The notes under the pieces were generated by a model. It did no database searches, was not told where the DNA came from, and saw nothing but the letters and a program-made list of their open reading frames with translations. Source: GCA-2697345 sp049602715 (GTDB lineage Bacteria; Pseudomonadota; Alphaproteobacteria; Rhodobacterales; Rhodobacteraceae). From it: a stretch of DNA of 18,592 bases. Made by a program: the position numbers and the translations under genes. This document shows positions 6,481-14,246 of this stretch, piece by piece (positions within the stretch are counted from its first letter, which is position 1; every line of letters begins with the position of its first letter). The stretch lies in the NCBI GenBank assembly GCA_049602715.1, contig JBMYRX010000039.1, forward strand, positions 1 through 18,592, given 5' to 3'.

Positions 6481-7764
6481 ATGATAAACAAGGAATTGAC
6501 AAGGAGTATCCTAGAGGCGGTTGATATTAATTTTAGTGAACAGATTAAGTTTACAAAACAATTGATGGAATTTCGATCGGTAAGAGGTCATGAGCAGGAA
6601 GCCCAAAATTTTGTTTACGATACCCTTCAAAGATTTAACTATAAAATGGACAAATGGTCTATCGATATAAATGAAATCAAGGATCACCCAGGATATTCTC
6701 CAGTAACTGTAGATTATTCTAACGCTATTAACGTCGTTGGCACGCATCAGCCCAAAAACCCGAAAGGAAAATCGTTAATTCTTAATGCTCACATAGATGT
6801 TGTGCCAGAGGGTCCATTAGATATGTGGACCAATGATCCTTATAAGCCAATTATAGATGGGGACTGGCTTTACGGGCGTGGAGGTGCAGATATGAAAGCT
6901 GGACTGGCGGCAAACATTCACGCAATGGAGGCGTTAAAAAGCCTTGGCTATCAGCCTGCAGCACCCGTGTTCATTCAATCAGTAACTGAAGAAGAATGTA
7001 CAGGTAATGGTGCGTTATCTTGCTTGGTAAGAGGGTACACTGCCGACGCCGCAATTATACCAGAACCAGAAGATGATAAGTTAATTAGGGGTAATACTGG
7101 GGTACTCTGGTTTAAAGTAAACGTAAAAGGCGTCCCTGTTCATGTGAGAGAGGCCGGGGCCGGACAAAATGCCATAGAAGCATGCTACCCCATAATAGAA
7201 TCGCTTCGTGAGTTGGAAACATTATGGAATAACGATAAGAACAACCATGAATATTTCAAAGATTTAGATCATCCAATTAATTTCAATGTTGGGAAAATTG
7301 AGGGTGGTGATTGGGCATCATCGGTTCCAGCATGGTGCTCCTTTGATTGTAGGATAGCCATATACCCTGGTTGGGACCCAAAAAAGAAAGCCTTAGAGAT
7401 AGAGGATTGTATTAGAAATACGGCAAGTAAGCTTGAGTACCTGACAAATAATCCACCGGAAGTAGAATGGAATGGCTTCTTTGCTGAGGGATATATTTTA
7501 GAGGAAGGCTCTGACGCAGAACTAACCCTAAGTCGGGCTCATATGAACGCTTACAATAAACCATTAGAAACAATGGTTACACCGGGATATTTAGATGCCA
7601 GAGTATTTATCTTATACGATGACTGCCCTTGCCTCGTATATGGACCTTATTCTGAAAATATCCATGGGTTCGATGAACGTGTCAGTTTGAATTCTGTAAA
7701 ACGTATTACCGGGTCGATTGCTTTATTTATAGCAGAGTGGTGTAAATTAGAAAAATTTAATTAA
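6481..7764 (+). CDS. M20 family metallo-amidohydrolase (ArgE/DapE-like)
   Basis: This 427-residue di-zinc hydrolase is of the M20 ArgE/DapE/Acy1 type, which cleaves N-acyl or peptide-like amide bonds. Metal and catalytic residues are intact: His104 and Asp106 in AHIDVVP, bridging Asp137 in GRGGADMKAG, the catalytic and metal Glu pair 171-172 in TEEECTGNGA, Glu195 in IPEPED, and the last His395 in NIHGFDERV. A dimerisation lid lies between (VHVREAGAG region). The frame extends upstream to a TTG at 6415 that would overlap the preceding gene. The ATG at 6481 gives a normal N-terminus, though its ribosome-binding site (AAAGAG) is weak and distant. It is the last gene of the plus-strand operon. 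From memory the sequence is near the group annotated as acetylornithine deacetylase or formylaminopyrimidine deformylase. The substrate is not determined. Confidence 0.88.
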   Translation: MINKELTRSILEAVDINFSEQIKFTKQLMEFRSVRGHEQEAQNFVYDTLQRFNYKMDKWSIDINEIKDHPGYSPVTVDYSNAINVVGTHQPKNPKGKSLILNAHIDVVPEGPLDMWTNDPYKPIIDGDWLYGRGGADMKAGLAANIHAMEALKSLGYQPAAPVFIQSVTEEECTGNGALSCLVRGYTADAAIIPEPEDDKLIRGNTGVLWFKVNVKGVPVHVREAGAGQNAIEACYPIIESLRELETLWNNDKNNHEYFKDLDHPINFNVGKIEGGDWASSVPAWCSFDCRIAIYPGWDPKKKALEIEDCIRNTASKLEYLTNNPPEVEWNGFFAEGYILEEGSDAELTLSRAHMNAYNKPLETMVTPGYLDARVFILYDDCPCLVYGPYSENIHGFDERVSLNSVKRITGSIALFIAEWCKLEKFN

Positions 7765-7786
7765 AACAGGGTTATATTAAATAATT

Positions 7787-8524
7787 TTAACGTTTTAAAA
7801 ACCCTCTATCAGTTAAAAACGTTTTCATATGCGCCCGTGACTCTGTCGAAAGTTTATCTGACATTTGTTTACTCCAAACTGATATCTTTTTATTTATTGA
7901 TCTTGTTGCATGATATCGACTTAAGTCTTCGTCATATTTTTTAATAAATTCTTCCTCTGTACTAGCGTCATAGGTATTTTCCTTAAGTAAAACCTCGACC
8001 GGCAATCTAGGTTTTATCTCTGGATCTTGATCTGGATAACCGATGCAGAGCCCGAAAACTGGATAGACATTTTTTGGTATATTCAATAACTCACACACTT
8101 TGCTTGGGTTATTCCTTAACGCACCAATATAACAAATCCCTAAATCTGAAGATTCAGCGGCGATCACAACGTTCTGCGCGACTAAAGCTGCATCAACAGT
8201 ACCAATAATAAAATGCTCTGTCATTCCTTCAACAGGAACCTGGTCGTAATACTCACAGCAAGTCGAGGCCCTATTTAAATCTGCACAAAATACCAAGAAT
8301 TCTGGAGCTTTCTCGATATAGGACTGACCACCCCCAACCTCACATAAACCTTTCCTTAGTGCACTATCGGTTACTCGGATAATAGATGTAGCCTGAATTA
8401 AACTTGACGTTGCAGCCGACTGACCTGCAGAGATGATATCCATTAATAATGGATACGGAATTTTTTTATCCTTAAACGACCTTATAGATCGATGCGACTG
8501 CAACAGCTTAATTACCTTATTCAT
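7787..8524 (-). CDS. nfsA: NfsA-type oxygen-insensitive NADPH nitroreductase/flavin reductase
   Basis: This is a 245-residue FMN enzyme that resembles E. coli NfsA along its whole length. HRSIRSFKDKKIP matches the N-terminal flavin site. SAATSSLIQATSIIRVTD, EKAPEFLVFCADLNR, TVDAALVAQNVVIAAES, ICYIGALRNNP, VFGLCIGYPDQDPEIKPRLP and the C-terminal SRYHATRSINKK follow in NfsA order. NfsA-family proteins use NADPH for two-electron reduction of nitro compounds, quinones or flavins. A GGGGA ribosome-binding site precedes the ATG at 8524. The gene stands alone on the minus strand. It converges with the M20 gene (22-bp gap) and diverges from the ComD-like gene, which may imply shared control with the latter. 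Family assignment is secure. The physiological substrate is not. Confidence 0.9.
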   Translation of the reverse strand: MNKVIKLLQSHRSIRSFKDKKIPYPLLMDIISAGQSAATSSLIQATSIIRVTDSALRKGLCEVGGGQSYIEKAPEFLVFCADLNRASTCCEYYDQVPVEGMTEHFIIGTVDAALVAQNVVIAAESSDLGICYIGALRNNPSKVCELLNIPKNVYPVFGLCIGYPDQDPEIKPRLPVEVLLKENTYDASTEEEFIKKYDEDLSRYHATRSINKKISVWSKQMSDKLSTESRAHMKTFLTDRGFLKR

Positions 8525-8557
8525 TTATTCCCCATTTTCTAGTTTCTACTACTATTT

Positions 8558-8586
8558 AGTATACCTATTTAATTTTTATCTTGGAA
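8558..8586 (-). promoter_or_regulatory. Possible nfsA promoter
   Basis: On the minus strand there is TATACT (5 of 6 to the -10) at 8563-8558, with a poor -35 TTCCAA (3 of 6) at 8586-8581, 17 bases apart. It lies 34 bases before the nfsA ATG. Confidence 0.3.
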
Positions 8587-8595
8587 CACAAGTAG

Positions 8596-8627
8596 AGCTA
8601 ATTAAATATCTAGAATTATAATTAGCT
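8596..8627. promoter_or_regulatory. Inverted repeat in the nfsA/comD-like divergent region
   Basis: AGCTAATTA (8596-8604) and TAATTAGCT (8619-8627) are perfect 9-bp inverted arms 14 bases apart. The right arm ends two bases before the weak -35 of the plus-strand promoter. It is a candidate operator. It is AT-rich, so chance is a real alternative. Confidence 0.35.
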
Positions 8628-8629
8628 AA

Positions 8630-8658
8630 TGAAAAGAGGCCTTGTATATTTTTATAAT
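8630..8658 (+). promoter_or_regulatory. Predicted promoter of the comDE-like operon
   Basis: A perfect -10 TATAAT is at 8653-8658 and a weak -35 TGAAAA (3 of 6) at 8630-8635, with a 17-base spacer. The start site would be about 30 bases before the ATG at 8695. As at 3681-3709, a perfect -10 with a poor -35 next to an inverted repeat suggests an activator. Confidence 0.4.
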
Positions 8659-8694
8659 ACTTGGCAACTATTGGGAATTACCTAGGACAAAAAA

Positions 8695-9228
8695 ATGAAT
8701 AATGTTACGAGAAATAAAAACGGATGCAACTGGGAAAAAGATATCTTTGATGCTTTCAAAACCGCGGGTATCAAACAAGTACCGTACGTACCAGATGCAG
8801 GTCATTCTAAAGTCATCGATATGGTTCACTCAGACCCAGATATGACGCCAATTGTCTTGACCACTGAAGAAGAAGGTGTTGCCTCATGTTGTGGTGCATG
8901 GCTGGGAGGAGAGAAATCAGTTTTACTTATGCAAAGTAGCGGGGTCGGTAACTGTATAAACATGTTATCTTTACTTTCTAACTGTAATTTCCCTTTCGTC
9001 ACAATTATTACAATGAGGGGTGAATTTGGTGAGTTTAACTCATGGCAAGTGCCAATGAGTTCTGCCACAAAAGGGAGCTTACGTCTTATGGGTTTAAACG
9101 TCCAACGAGTTGAACAAAAGGAGGAAGTAGGGCCTACCATCAATGCAGCTCTTTACTCCGCTTACTCAAGTGATCAAAGGATAGCTGTCTTACTTTCTCA
9201 AAAATTAATCGGTCATAAAAAATGGTGA
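8695..9228 (+). CDS. ThDP-dependent 2-oxoacid decarboxylase, Pyr-domain subunit (ComD-like)
   Basis: This 177-residue protein is the pyrimidine-binding half of a split thiamine-diphosphate enzyme, like the alpha subunit (ComD) of sulfopyruvate decarboxylase and the N-terminal half of phosphonopyruvate decarboxylase. VPYVPDAGHSKVID, TTEEEGVASCCGAWLGG (the cofactor-activating Glu lies among Glu58-60), LLMQSSGVGNCINML and FVTIITMRGEFGEFNSWQ occur in family order. The matching subunit starts three bases after this stop, so translation is probably coupled. An AGGA site precedes the ATG. Substrates in the family are sulfopyruvate, phosphonopyruvate or related 3-substituted pyruvates. None of the genes that usually make or use sulfopyruvate or phosphonopyruvate is present here, so the substrate stays open. 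Confidence 0.85.
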   Translation: MNNVTRNKNGCNWEKDIFDAFKTAGIKQVPYVPDAGHSKVIDMVHSDPDMTPIVLTTEEEGVASCCGAWLGGEKSVLLMQSSGVGNCINMLSLLSNCNFPFVTIITMRGEFGEFNSWQVPMSSATKGSLRLMGLNVQRVEQKEEVGPTINAALYSAYSSDQRIAVLLSQKLIGHKKW

Positions 9229-9231
9229 CAC

Positions 9232-9810
9232 ATGCTTGAGAACCATATGAATCGTAGGGAAGTTGTAAGCATTTTATGCTCTAAAAGAGATAACTTACTA
9301 ATTGTGTCTGGGCTTGGCTCACCAACCTATGATGTCCATGCTGCTGGCGATTCCGATAAAAATTTTTATTTATGGGGCGCCATGGGTGGGGCTGCTATGA
9401 TAGGACTAGGTTTGTCTCTAGCACGCCCTGATAACTCAGTTTTAGTCATTACTGGAGATGGAGAACAGTTAATGGGTTTAGGTGCACTGGCTACTATCGC
9501 AGTCCAAAAACCAAAAAATCTAACTATCGCTGTATTAGATAATGAACATTTTGGAGAAACTGGAATGCAAAAAAGTCATACAGGACATACAGTCAGTTTA
9601 GCAAGTGTCGCTAAAGCGTCGGGCTTTCCAGTCGCATTAGACTTAACCAAAATGTCAGATGTAATAAAAAGCCATGATAAATTACTAAACAATGAAAATC
9701 TGACATTTTTAAATATAAAAGTTTCCAATCAACAAGTTAAAAGAAGCCTGCCCATATTAGATGGGATCGAAATTAAGAATCGATTTAAACGTTCCTTAGA
9801 AAATACATAG
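9232..9810 (+). CDS. ThDP-dependent 2-oxoacid decarboxylase, PP-domain subunit (ComE-like)
   Basis: This 192-residue protein is the diphosphate/Mg-binding half of the split thiamine-diphosphate enzyme (ComE-like beta subunit). The ThDP motif is complete: ITGDGEQLMGLGALATIA starting at Gly75-Asp76-Gly77 and closing with LDNEHFGETG, where Asn104 is the Mg ligand. LWGAMGGAAMIGLGLSLARP upstream is typical of ComE and phosphonopyruvate decarboxylase. Together with the preceding gene it would make the two chains of one active site at their interface. An in-frame ATG at 9247 (MNRREVV) is an alternative start that also fits family N-termini. Its product should act in the cytoplasm to turn a 2-oxoacid into an aldehyde and CO2. 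Confidence 0.87.
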   Translation: MLENHMNRREVVSILCSKRDNLLIVSGLGSPTYDVHAAGDSDKNFYLWGAMGGAAMIGLGLSLARPDNSVLVITGDGEQLMGLGALATIAVQKPKNLTIAVLDNEHFGETGMQKSHTGHTVSLASVAKASGFPVALDLTKMSDVIKSHDKLLNNENLTFLNIKVSNQQVKRSLPILDGIEIKNRFKRSLENT

Positions 9811-9838
9811 CAATAATTACTTTTTAGAAAGAACCTCA

Positions 9839-10717
9839 TTGTCCCGAACTTTAGCGATCTATGGAGTCCTATCTGGCGCTGTCCTAATCAGTCTTGTTGG
9901 CGTCATAATGCTGATTTTGGAAACCCAAGATGTACTATTAATTTTATTTTATCGTTCTATTGGGCTTAGCTTAATGGTTTTACTTTTCACATGTCTTAGA
10001 AGAAAGCAATCGGTGAATAGTTTTTTTAGATCATTGGATGTACGAGATTTTATTGTAGGAATTTTCCTTTCTATTTCCTTCTGTGGTTATGTTTTTTCAA
10101 TAATACATTCCTCAGTCGCCTCAACATTATTCATATTATCATCAGGTCCATTCTTTACAGCCGTTATATCCTTAGTTTGGATTAATGAAAGGCCAAACTT
10201 AGTGACTTGGACTACAATGATCATTGCAATAGTAGGCATGATGATAATGTTATTGAATGGCCTCGAAACGGGAAATATTTTAGGAAATATAGGGGCTTTA
10301 ATCACAACAATAAGTTTCTCCTCCATGCTAGTTTATATAAGAAAGAACAAGAAGACTGATGTTCTTGGAGGTACCTTTCTTGGAGGGTTTCTATGCTGCG
10401 TTTTTGTTTTATTTATTGTTGTTTTTATTAAAAAAAGTTTACTGTTAACGCTCCATGACACCGTTTTTATCTTTGGAATGGGTGCCTTCACAATTGGGTT
10501 AGGTATATCGTTAATAACTTATAGTGCTCCCTACTTATCTGCTCCAGAGGTAAGTATATTTATGCTTGCAGAGAGCATCCTAGGACCATTATGGCCTTGG
10601 TTTTTTTTAGGTGAAAAGATAACAACAATGGAACTAATCGGAGGAGCACTAATCTTATTATCGCTTCTTATTTTATTTATATTTGGAAATAGTACGCAAC
10701 AATTAATTAAAAGTTAA
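9839..10717 (+). CDS. EamA/DMT superfamily permease
   Basis: This 292-residue membrane protein has about ten hydrophobic segments and two homologous EamA halves of five helices each. The conserved end-of-half segments SSGPFFTAVISLVWINERP (first half) and MLAESILGPLWPWFFLGEKIT (second half) fit the drug/metabolite transporter superfamily. Members export amino acids, metabolites or toxicants, or sometimes import them. The open frame begins with TTG at 9839, giving a family-typical N-terminus that enters the first helix at once. No ATG fits better. It follows the ComE-like gene by 28 bases on the same strand, so it is likely in the operon and might move the product or a by-product of the decarboxylase. 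Its stop overlaps the stop of the convergent DMT gene. Confidence 0.85.
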   Translation: MSRTLAIYGVLSGAVLISLVGVIMLILETQDVLLILFYRSIGLSLMVLLFTCLRRKQSVNSFFRSLDVRDFIVGIFLSISFCGYVFSIIHSSVASTLFILSSGPFFTAVISLVWINERPNLVTWTTMIIAIVGMMIMLLNGLETGNILGNIGALITTISFSSMLVYIRKNKKTDVLGGTFLGGFLCCVFVLFIVVFIKKSLLLTLHDTVFIFGMGAFTIGLGISLITYSAPYLSAPEVSIFMLAESILGPLWPWFFLGEKITTMELIGGALILLSLLILFIFGNSTQQLIKS

Positions 10718-11607
10718 ATTGAATTTCTCTTAGGTATAGAGGTTACAAATATTCCTAAGGTAAGAGTTAATAATGCAATCCAACCAATAGGTTCCAATAT
10801 TTCTCCTAGAAATATTACTCCCAAAATAGTACCAACACCCGGTACAGCTGCCATCATGCTCGAGGTTATATTAGATCCTACTGTCCGCGCTGCATACCCA
10901 ATAAGAAGAAGACCTAGAAATGTCGGAACTAGCCCTTGGAATAATGCTTGTAGAAGAATGTCACTATCAGTAGCCTTCGATAATCCCGATGGTAAAAAAA
11001 AGTACCAAATTGGTACATAATAAATCGCATTAATTACAGATCCACTCAACAAAACATGAGTTGCATTAAGGTTCCATGCTGGATTACAAATTACATAAAC
11101 TGAAAAAAACAATCCTCCTATTACAAATAATAGATCACCTACCCAACTATCAGATAGGTTAATACCTTCCGCTGAAAACGATAAAATACCGCATGATATC
11201 AAAATTATAATTGCACCAACTTTTTGTAGGTTGGTAACTTTATTTTTGAAAAAAAGGTAACCGATTGTTAAAGACATGATTGGAAGTAGGCCATTCATGA
11301 AAGCCCCGCCGTGCGCAACAGGCGCTAAAGCGAAGCCACCAAAGACAGCGAACAAATAAACCGGGCCTAATATAAAGCTCAATAATAGGATCCGTAAGAT
11401 ACTCAAAGTCTTCCAAGGTTTATAATAAAATACAATTGGAAGAGCTAAAACTCCGGAAATACCAAAACGTAATGCAGTCATATCGAAAATTGTAAGTGCT
11501 GAGGTGGCCCCTGCCCGACTAACAACAAGCCAACTAGACCAAACAAAGATTACTGCAATTGCTGCTAGGAAACCAGAAATTAATATATTCTTAGGTTGAT
11601 TTAACAA
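10714..11607 (-). CDS. EamA/DMT superfamily permease
   Basis: This is a second drug/metabolite-type transporter of about 297 residues and ten membrane segments. The first half has FVWSSWLVVSRAG and ends with GAFMNGLLPIMSLTIGYLFFKN. The second half ends with SSMMAAVPGVGTILGVIFLGE, the usual EamA repeat. The frame opens at 11658 with TTG but has no ATG near the N-terminus. The TTG at 11607 has GGAAAG in front and starts just before the first helix, so it is preferred. The gene follows the ABC transporter ATPase gene on the same strand and may be its last operon member. It is only distantly similar to the DMT gene it meets, so this is not a recent duplication. Substrate unknown. Confidence 0.83.
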   Translation of the reverse strand: MLNQPKNILISGFLAAIAVIFVWSSWLVVSRAGATSALTIFDMTALRFGISGVLALPIVFYYKPWKTLSILRILLLSFILGPVYLFAVFGGFALAPVAHGGAFMNGLLPIMSLTIGYLFFKNKVTNLQKVGAIIILISCGILSFSAEGINLSDSWVGDLLFVIGGLFFSVYVICNPAWNLNATHVLLSGSVINAIYYVPIWYFFLPSGLSKATDSDILLQALFQGLVPTFLGLLLIGYAARTVGSNITSSMMAAVPGVGTILGVIFLGEILEPIGWIALLTLTLGIFVTSIPKRNSI

Positions 11608-11710
11608 GCTATACTTTCCATGAAGTAATAATGCATTTAGAGCACTACTAATAATCAATAGACTTGATAATGTTCTTTTAGTGAAGTCAACAAATCATTT
11701 TCTAAAAAAA

Positions 11711-13336
11711 TTAATTTTGATTACGCTCTGAAACTAAATTGGTAAGCCAATCAGGATCCATTTCTGGAACTGAAGATAAAAGTAAATCGGTATACTCAGG
11801 ATGAGGTGGTGAAAAAATTTCACTTTTCAGCCCTTGCTCGACGACTTTGCCCTGAAACATAACCACAACCTCATCAGAAATTGCCCTAACAGTTGAAATA
11901 TCATGGGTAATAAAAATATATGTAATCCCCATCTCTCTTTGCAGTCGCATCAGAAGTTTAAGGATTCCCTCTTGAACGATTTGATCTAACGCGGAAGTGA
12001 CCTCGTCACAAATGATAATTTCAGGGTTAGCGGCAAGTGCACGTGCAATACAAATTCTCTGTTTTTGTCCACCAGACAATTCGCTGGGGAGCCTATCGAT
12101 AAAAGTCTCGTCAAGTTCAATTAACTCAAGTAACTCGATAATTCTTTTTTCCTTTTCATCCCCTTTTAAACTAAGATAAAACTCTAGTGGTCGTCCAATA
12201 ATCTCGCCAACTGTTTGTCTTGGATTCATAGCCGTATCTGCCATCTGGTAAATCATTTGTATCTGGCGTTTTTGATCTTTGGAACGATCCCGTAATACTT
12301 TAGACAGCTCTGTATTATCAAACAATATTTCCCCGTTCTGTTGCGGTAAAAGCCCTGTAATTACGCGTGCAGCAGTCGATTTCCCAGAACCCGATTCTCC
12401 AACTACAGCTAACGTCTTACCTCTAGAAACATTGATAGAAACATTATCTAAAACTTTGATACCAGCACCGTAACTGGCATCGATATTTCTTAACGACAAT
12501 ACTACATCATCACTTTTTTCTTCTTCTTTTTGAATTGAGCGAACTGACCATAATGATTTTGTGTATTCTTCCTCAGGCGCATCTAGCATTACTCGAGTCT
12601 TTGCTTGCTCTACCTCTTCACCATACCTCAATACCTTTATAAAATCGGCCATTTGAGCTACTACAGCTAAGTCGTGAGTGATGTAAATTGCAGCCGTATT
12701 AAATTCCTTTACGATATCCTTCATGGCAGATAACACTTCTACCTGGGTAGTTACATCCAGTGCAGTCGTTGGTTCATCAAAAATGATTAAATCAGGTCTT
12801 GGTGACATCGCCATTGCAGTCATTACACGTTGAAGCTGTCCACCTGATACCTGGTGTGGATATCGTTCTCCAATTGTATTGTGCTCCGGTAGCTGCAAAG
12901 TTTTAAAAAGTTCTCTGGCGTCATCTTTTGCTGATTTTTCATCTGAAATTTTTGCTCGTATTTTTGCAGCTGTTGTTTGATTTATTAACCTATGAGCCGG
13001 GTTGAACGATGCTGCGGCAGATTGTGCAACGTATGTAATTCGTGTTCCCCATAATTTACGTTTTATTTGCTCGGGCATACCTATCAGTTCTTTACCATCA
13101 AAGGAAATACTACCTCCAGTAATTCTACACCCAGGTTGGGTATAGCCCATTGCAGCCAATCCCAATGTAGATTTTCCAGCACCTGACTCACCAATTAACC
13201 CTAGCACCTCACCTCGTTGAAGCTTTAAATCTATACCTTTAATAATAGGATGCCAAAACTCGTCAGAAAAACCTTCAATCTTAAGATCTTTAATTTCCAA
13301 AAGAGGCTGATTGTTTTTTAATTTTTTATTGTTCAT
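11711..13336 (-). CDS. Peptide-type ABC transporter, fused double ATP-binding protein
   Basis: This 541-residue cytoplasmic ATPase has two nucleotide-binding domains in one chain, as in the fused forms of DppD-DppF/OppD-OppF. The first domain has Walker A GESGAGKST (49-57), signature VSGGQLQR and Walker B LIIFDEPTTALD. The second has GESGSGKST, signature LSGGQKQR and Walker B IIICDEVTSALD. Each has a downstream switch His (ITHDLA, ITHDIS). The oligopeptide-transporter C-terminal region is present after the second domain (SPPHPEYTDLLLSSVPEMDP). The ATG at 13336 overlaps the end of the permease gene by 11 bases. A GTG 12 bases upstream is possible but less likely. All sites look active. It powers the two permeases encoded just upstream. 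Confidence 0.93.
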   Translation of the reverse strand: MNNKKLKNNQPLLEIKDLKIEGFSDEFWHPIIKGIDLKLQRGEVLGLIGESGAGKSTLGLAAMGYTQPGCRITGGSISFDGKELIGMPEQIKRKLWGTRITYVAQSAAASFNPAHRLINQTTAAKIRAKISDEKSAKDDARELFKTLQLPEHNTIGERYPHQVSGGQLQRVMTAMAMSPRPDLIIFDEPTTALDVTTQVEVLSAMKDIVKEFNTAAIYITHDLAVVAQMADFIKVLRYGEEVEQAKTRVMLDAPEEEYTKSLWSVRSIQKEEEKSDDVVLSLRNIDASYGAGIKVLDNVSINVSRGKTLAVVGESGSGKSTAARVITGLLPQQNGEILFDNTELSKVLRDRSKDQKRQIQMIYQMADTAMNPRQTVGEIIGRPLEFYLSLKGDEKEKRIIELLELIELDETFIDRLPSELSGGQKQRICIARALAANPEIIICDEVTSALDQIVQEGILKLLMRLQREMGITYIFITHDISTVRAISDEVVVMFQGKVVEQGLKSEIFSPPHPEYTDLLLSSVPEMDPDWLTNLVSERNQN

Positions 13337-14246
13337 CACGCAAACCACTTGTCTTGTGAAGAAACCAATCTACTACGAAGTTCACAGCTACTGTTAGTAG
13401 AGCAATTGCTCCGGCCGGTAATAGAGGTGTAAGACCAGCCTTAAGATCGTATTGAGCAAACATTATTAACGACGCATTTTCTCTCACCATTGAGCCCCAA
13501 TCAGCGGTAGGTGGTTGTATTCCAACCCCTAGAAACGATAAAGCAGCAATCGTAAGAAAAACAAAACAGAAACGAAGACCAAATTCAGCGATGAGTGGCG
13601 GCATTATATTTGGTAAAATTTCACGCCTCATTATCCAACCTAAGCCTTCACCACGGAGGCGCGCAGCTTCAACGTAGTCCATTACAACGACATTAAGTGA
13701 TACTGCTCGGGTCAACCTAAATACTCTCGTACTATCTAACACCGCAATAATAAGTATTAAATTCGTAATCGTTGATCCAAAAATTGATAAAAGTACTAAT
13801 GCAAAAATCAAACTGGGGATAGCCATCAAGACATCAACTGATCTACTTAAAAATTGGTCTAACCAACTTCGGTTTATAGCCGCTGCAAGACCCAAAGTAC
13901 CACCAATTAAAAAAGCTAAAGCGGTCGTAGCAACAGCAATACTTACGGTGTTTCTTGCACCATAAATCATACGAGATAGAATATCTCGACCGATTTGATC
14001 TGTTCCAAATATAAATTCTGAACTCCATGGAGCAAAAGGCTCAGGGAAAACTTCAGCCTCACCGTAGGGAGCTAGGAAAGGTGCAAATACTGCGCATATA
14101 ATATATAAGAAAATAACAATCATCCCGAACCACGCCGTGGGCGGTGCTTTGCTCAAGCTAAGTTTTATACGTTGCCAACGAGTTCTACGAATACGTTTGT
14201 ACGCGACCTCGGCAGTTGCTGAGTATGTACTCGGTTTGTCTGTCAT
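13326..14246 (-). CDS. Peptide-type ABC transporter permease (DppC-like)
   Basis: This 306-residue inner-membrane subunit is of the DppC/OppC type. A basic cytoplasmic N-terminus leads to the first helix (AWFGMIVIFLYIICAVFAPFLAPYG). The DppC hallmark FGTDQIGRDILSRMIYGAR follows, then the ATPase-contact (EAA) loop EAARLRGEGLGWIMRREILPN, and the end ALSFLGVGIQPPTADWGSM, also typical. Its ATG overlaps the stop of the preceding permease as ATGA, so translation is coupled. The ATPase gene overlaps its end. All parts needed for a heterodimeric channel are present. Confidence 0.93.
   Translation of the reverse strand: MTDKPSTYSATAEVAYKRIRRTRWQRIKLSLSKAPPTAWFGMIVIFLYIICAVFAPFLAPYGEAEVFPEPFAPWSSEFIFGTDQIGRDILSRMIYGARNTVSIAVATTALAFLIGGTLGLAAAINRSWLDQFLSRSVDVLMAIPSLIFALVLLSIFGSTITNLILIIAVLDSTRVFRLTRAVSLNVVVMDYVEAARLRGEGLGWIMRREILPNIMPPLIAEFGLRFCFVFLTIAALSFLGVGIQPPTADWGSMVRENASLIMFAQYDLKAGLTPLLPAGAIALLTVAVNFVVDWFLHKTSGLRDEQ

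Noticed and set aside
7764..7805. Possible bidirectional terminator between the M20 gene and nfsA (AGGGTT and AACCCT)
   Set aside because: The arms are short and nearly 30 bases apart, with only AT-rich weak pairing between them. There is no compact stem followed by a U tract.
3760..8524. The two nitroreductase-fold genes as a tandem duplication
   Set aside because: One is NfsA-type and the other belongs to a different subgroup with different flavin motifs. They lie on opposite strands and share no visible DNA similarity.
8826..9143. 105-codon antisense frame within the ComD-like gene
   Set aside because: The opposite strand codes a complete family member, and the antisense translation shows no domain.
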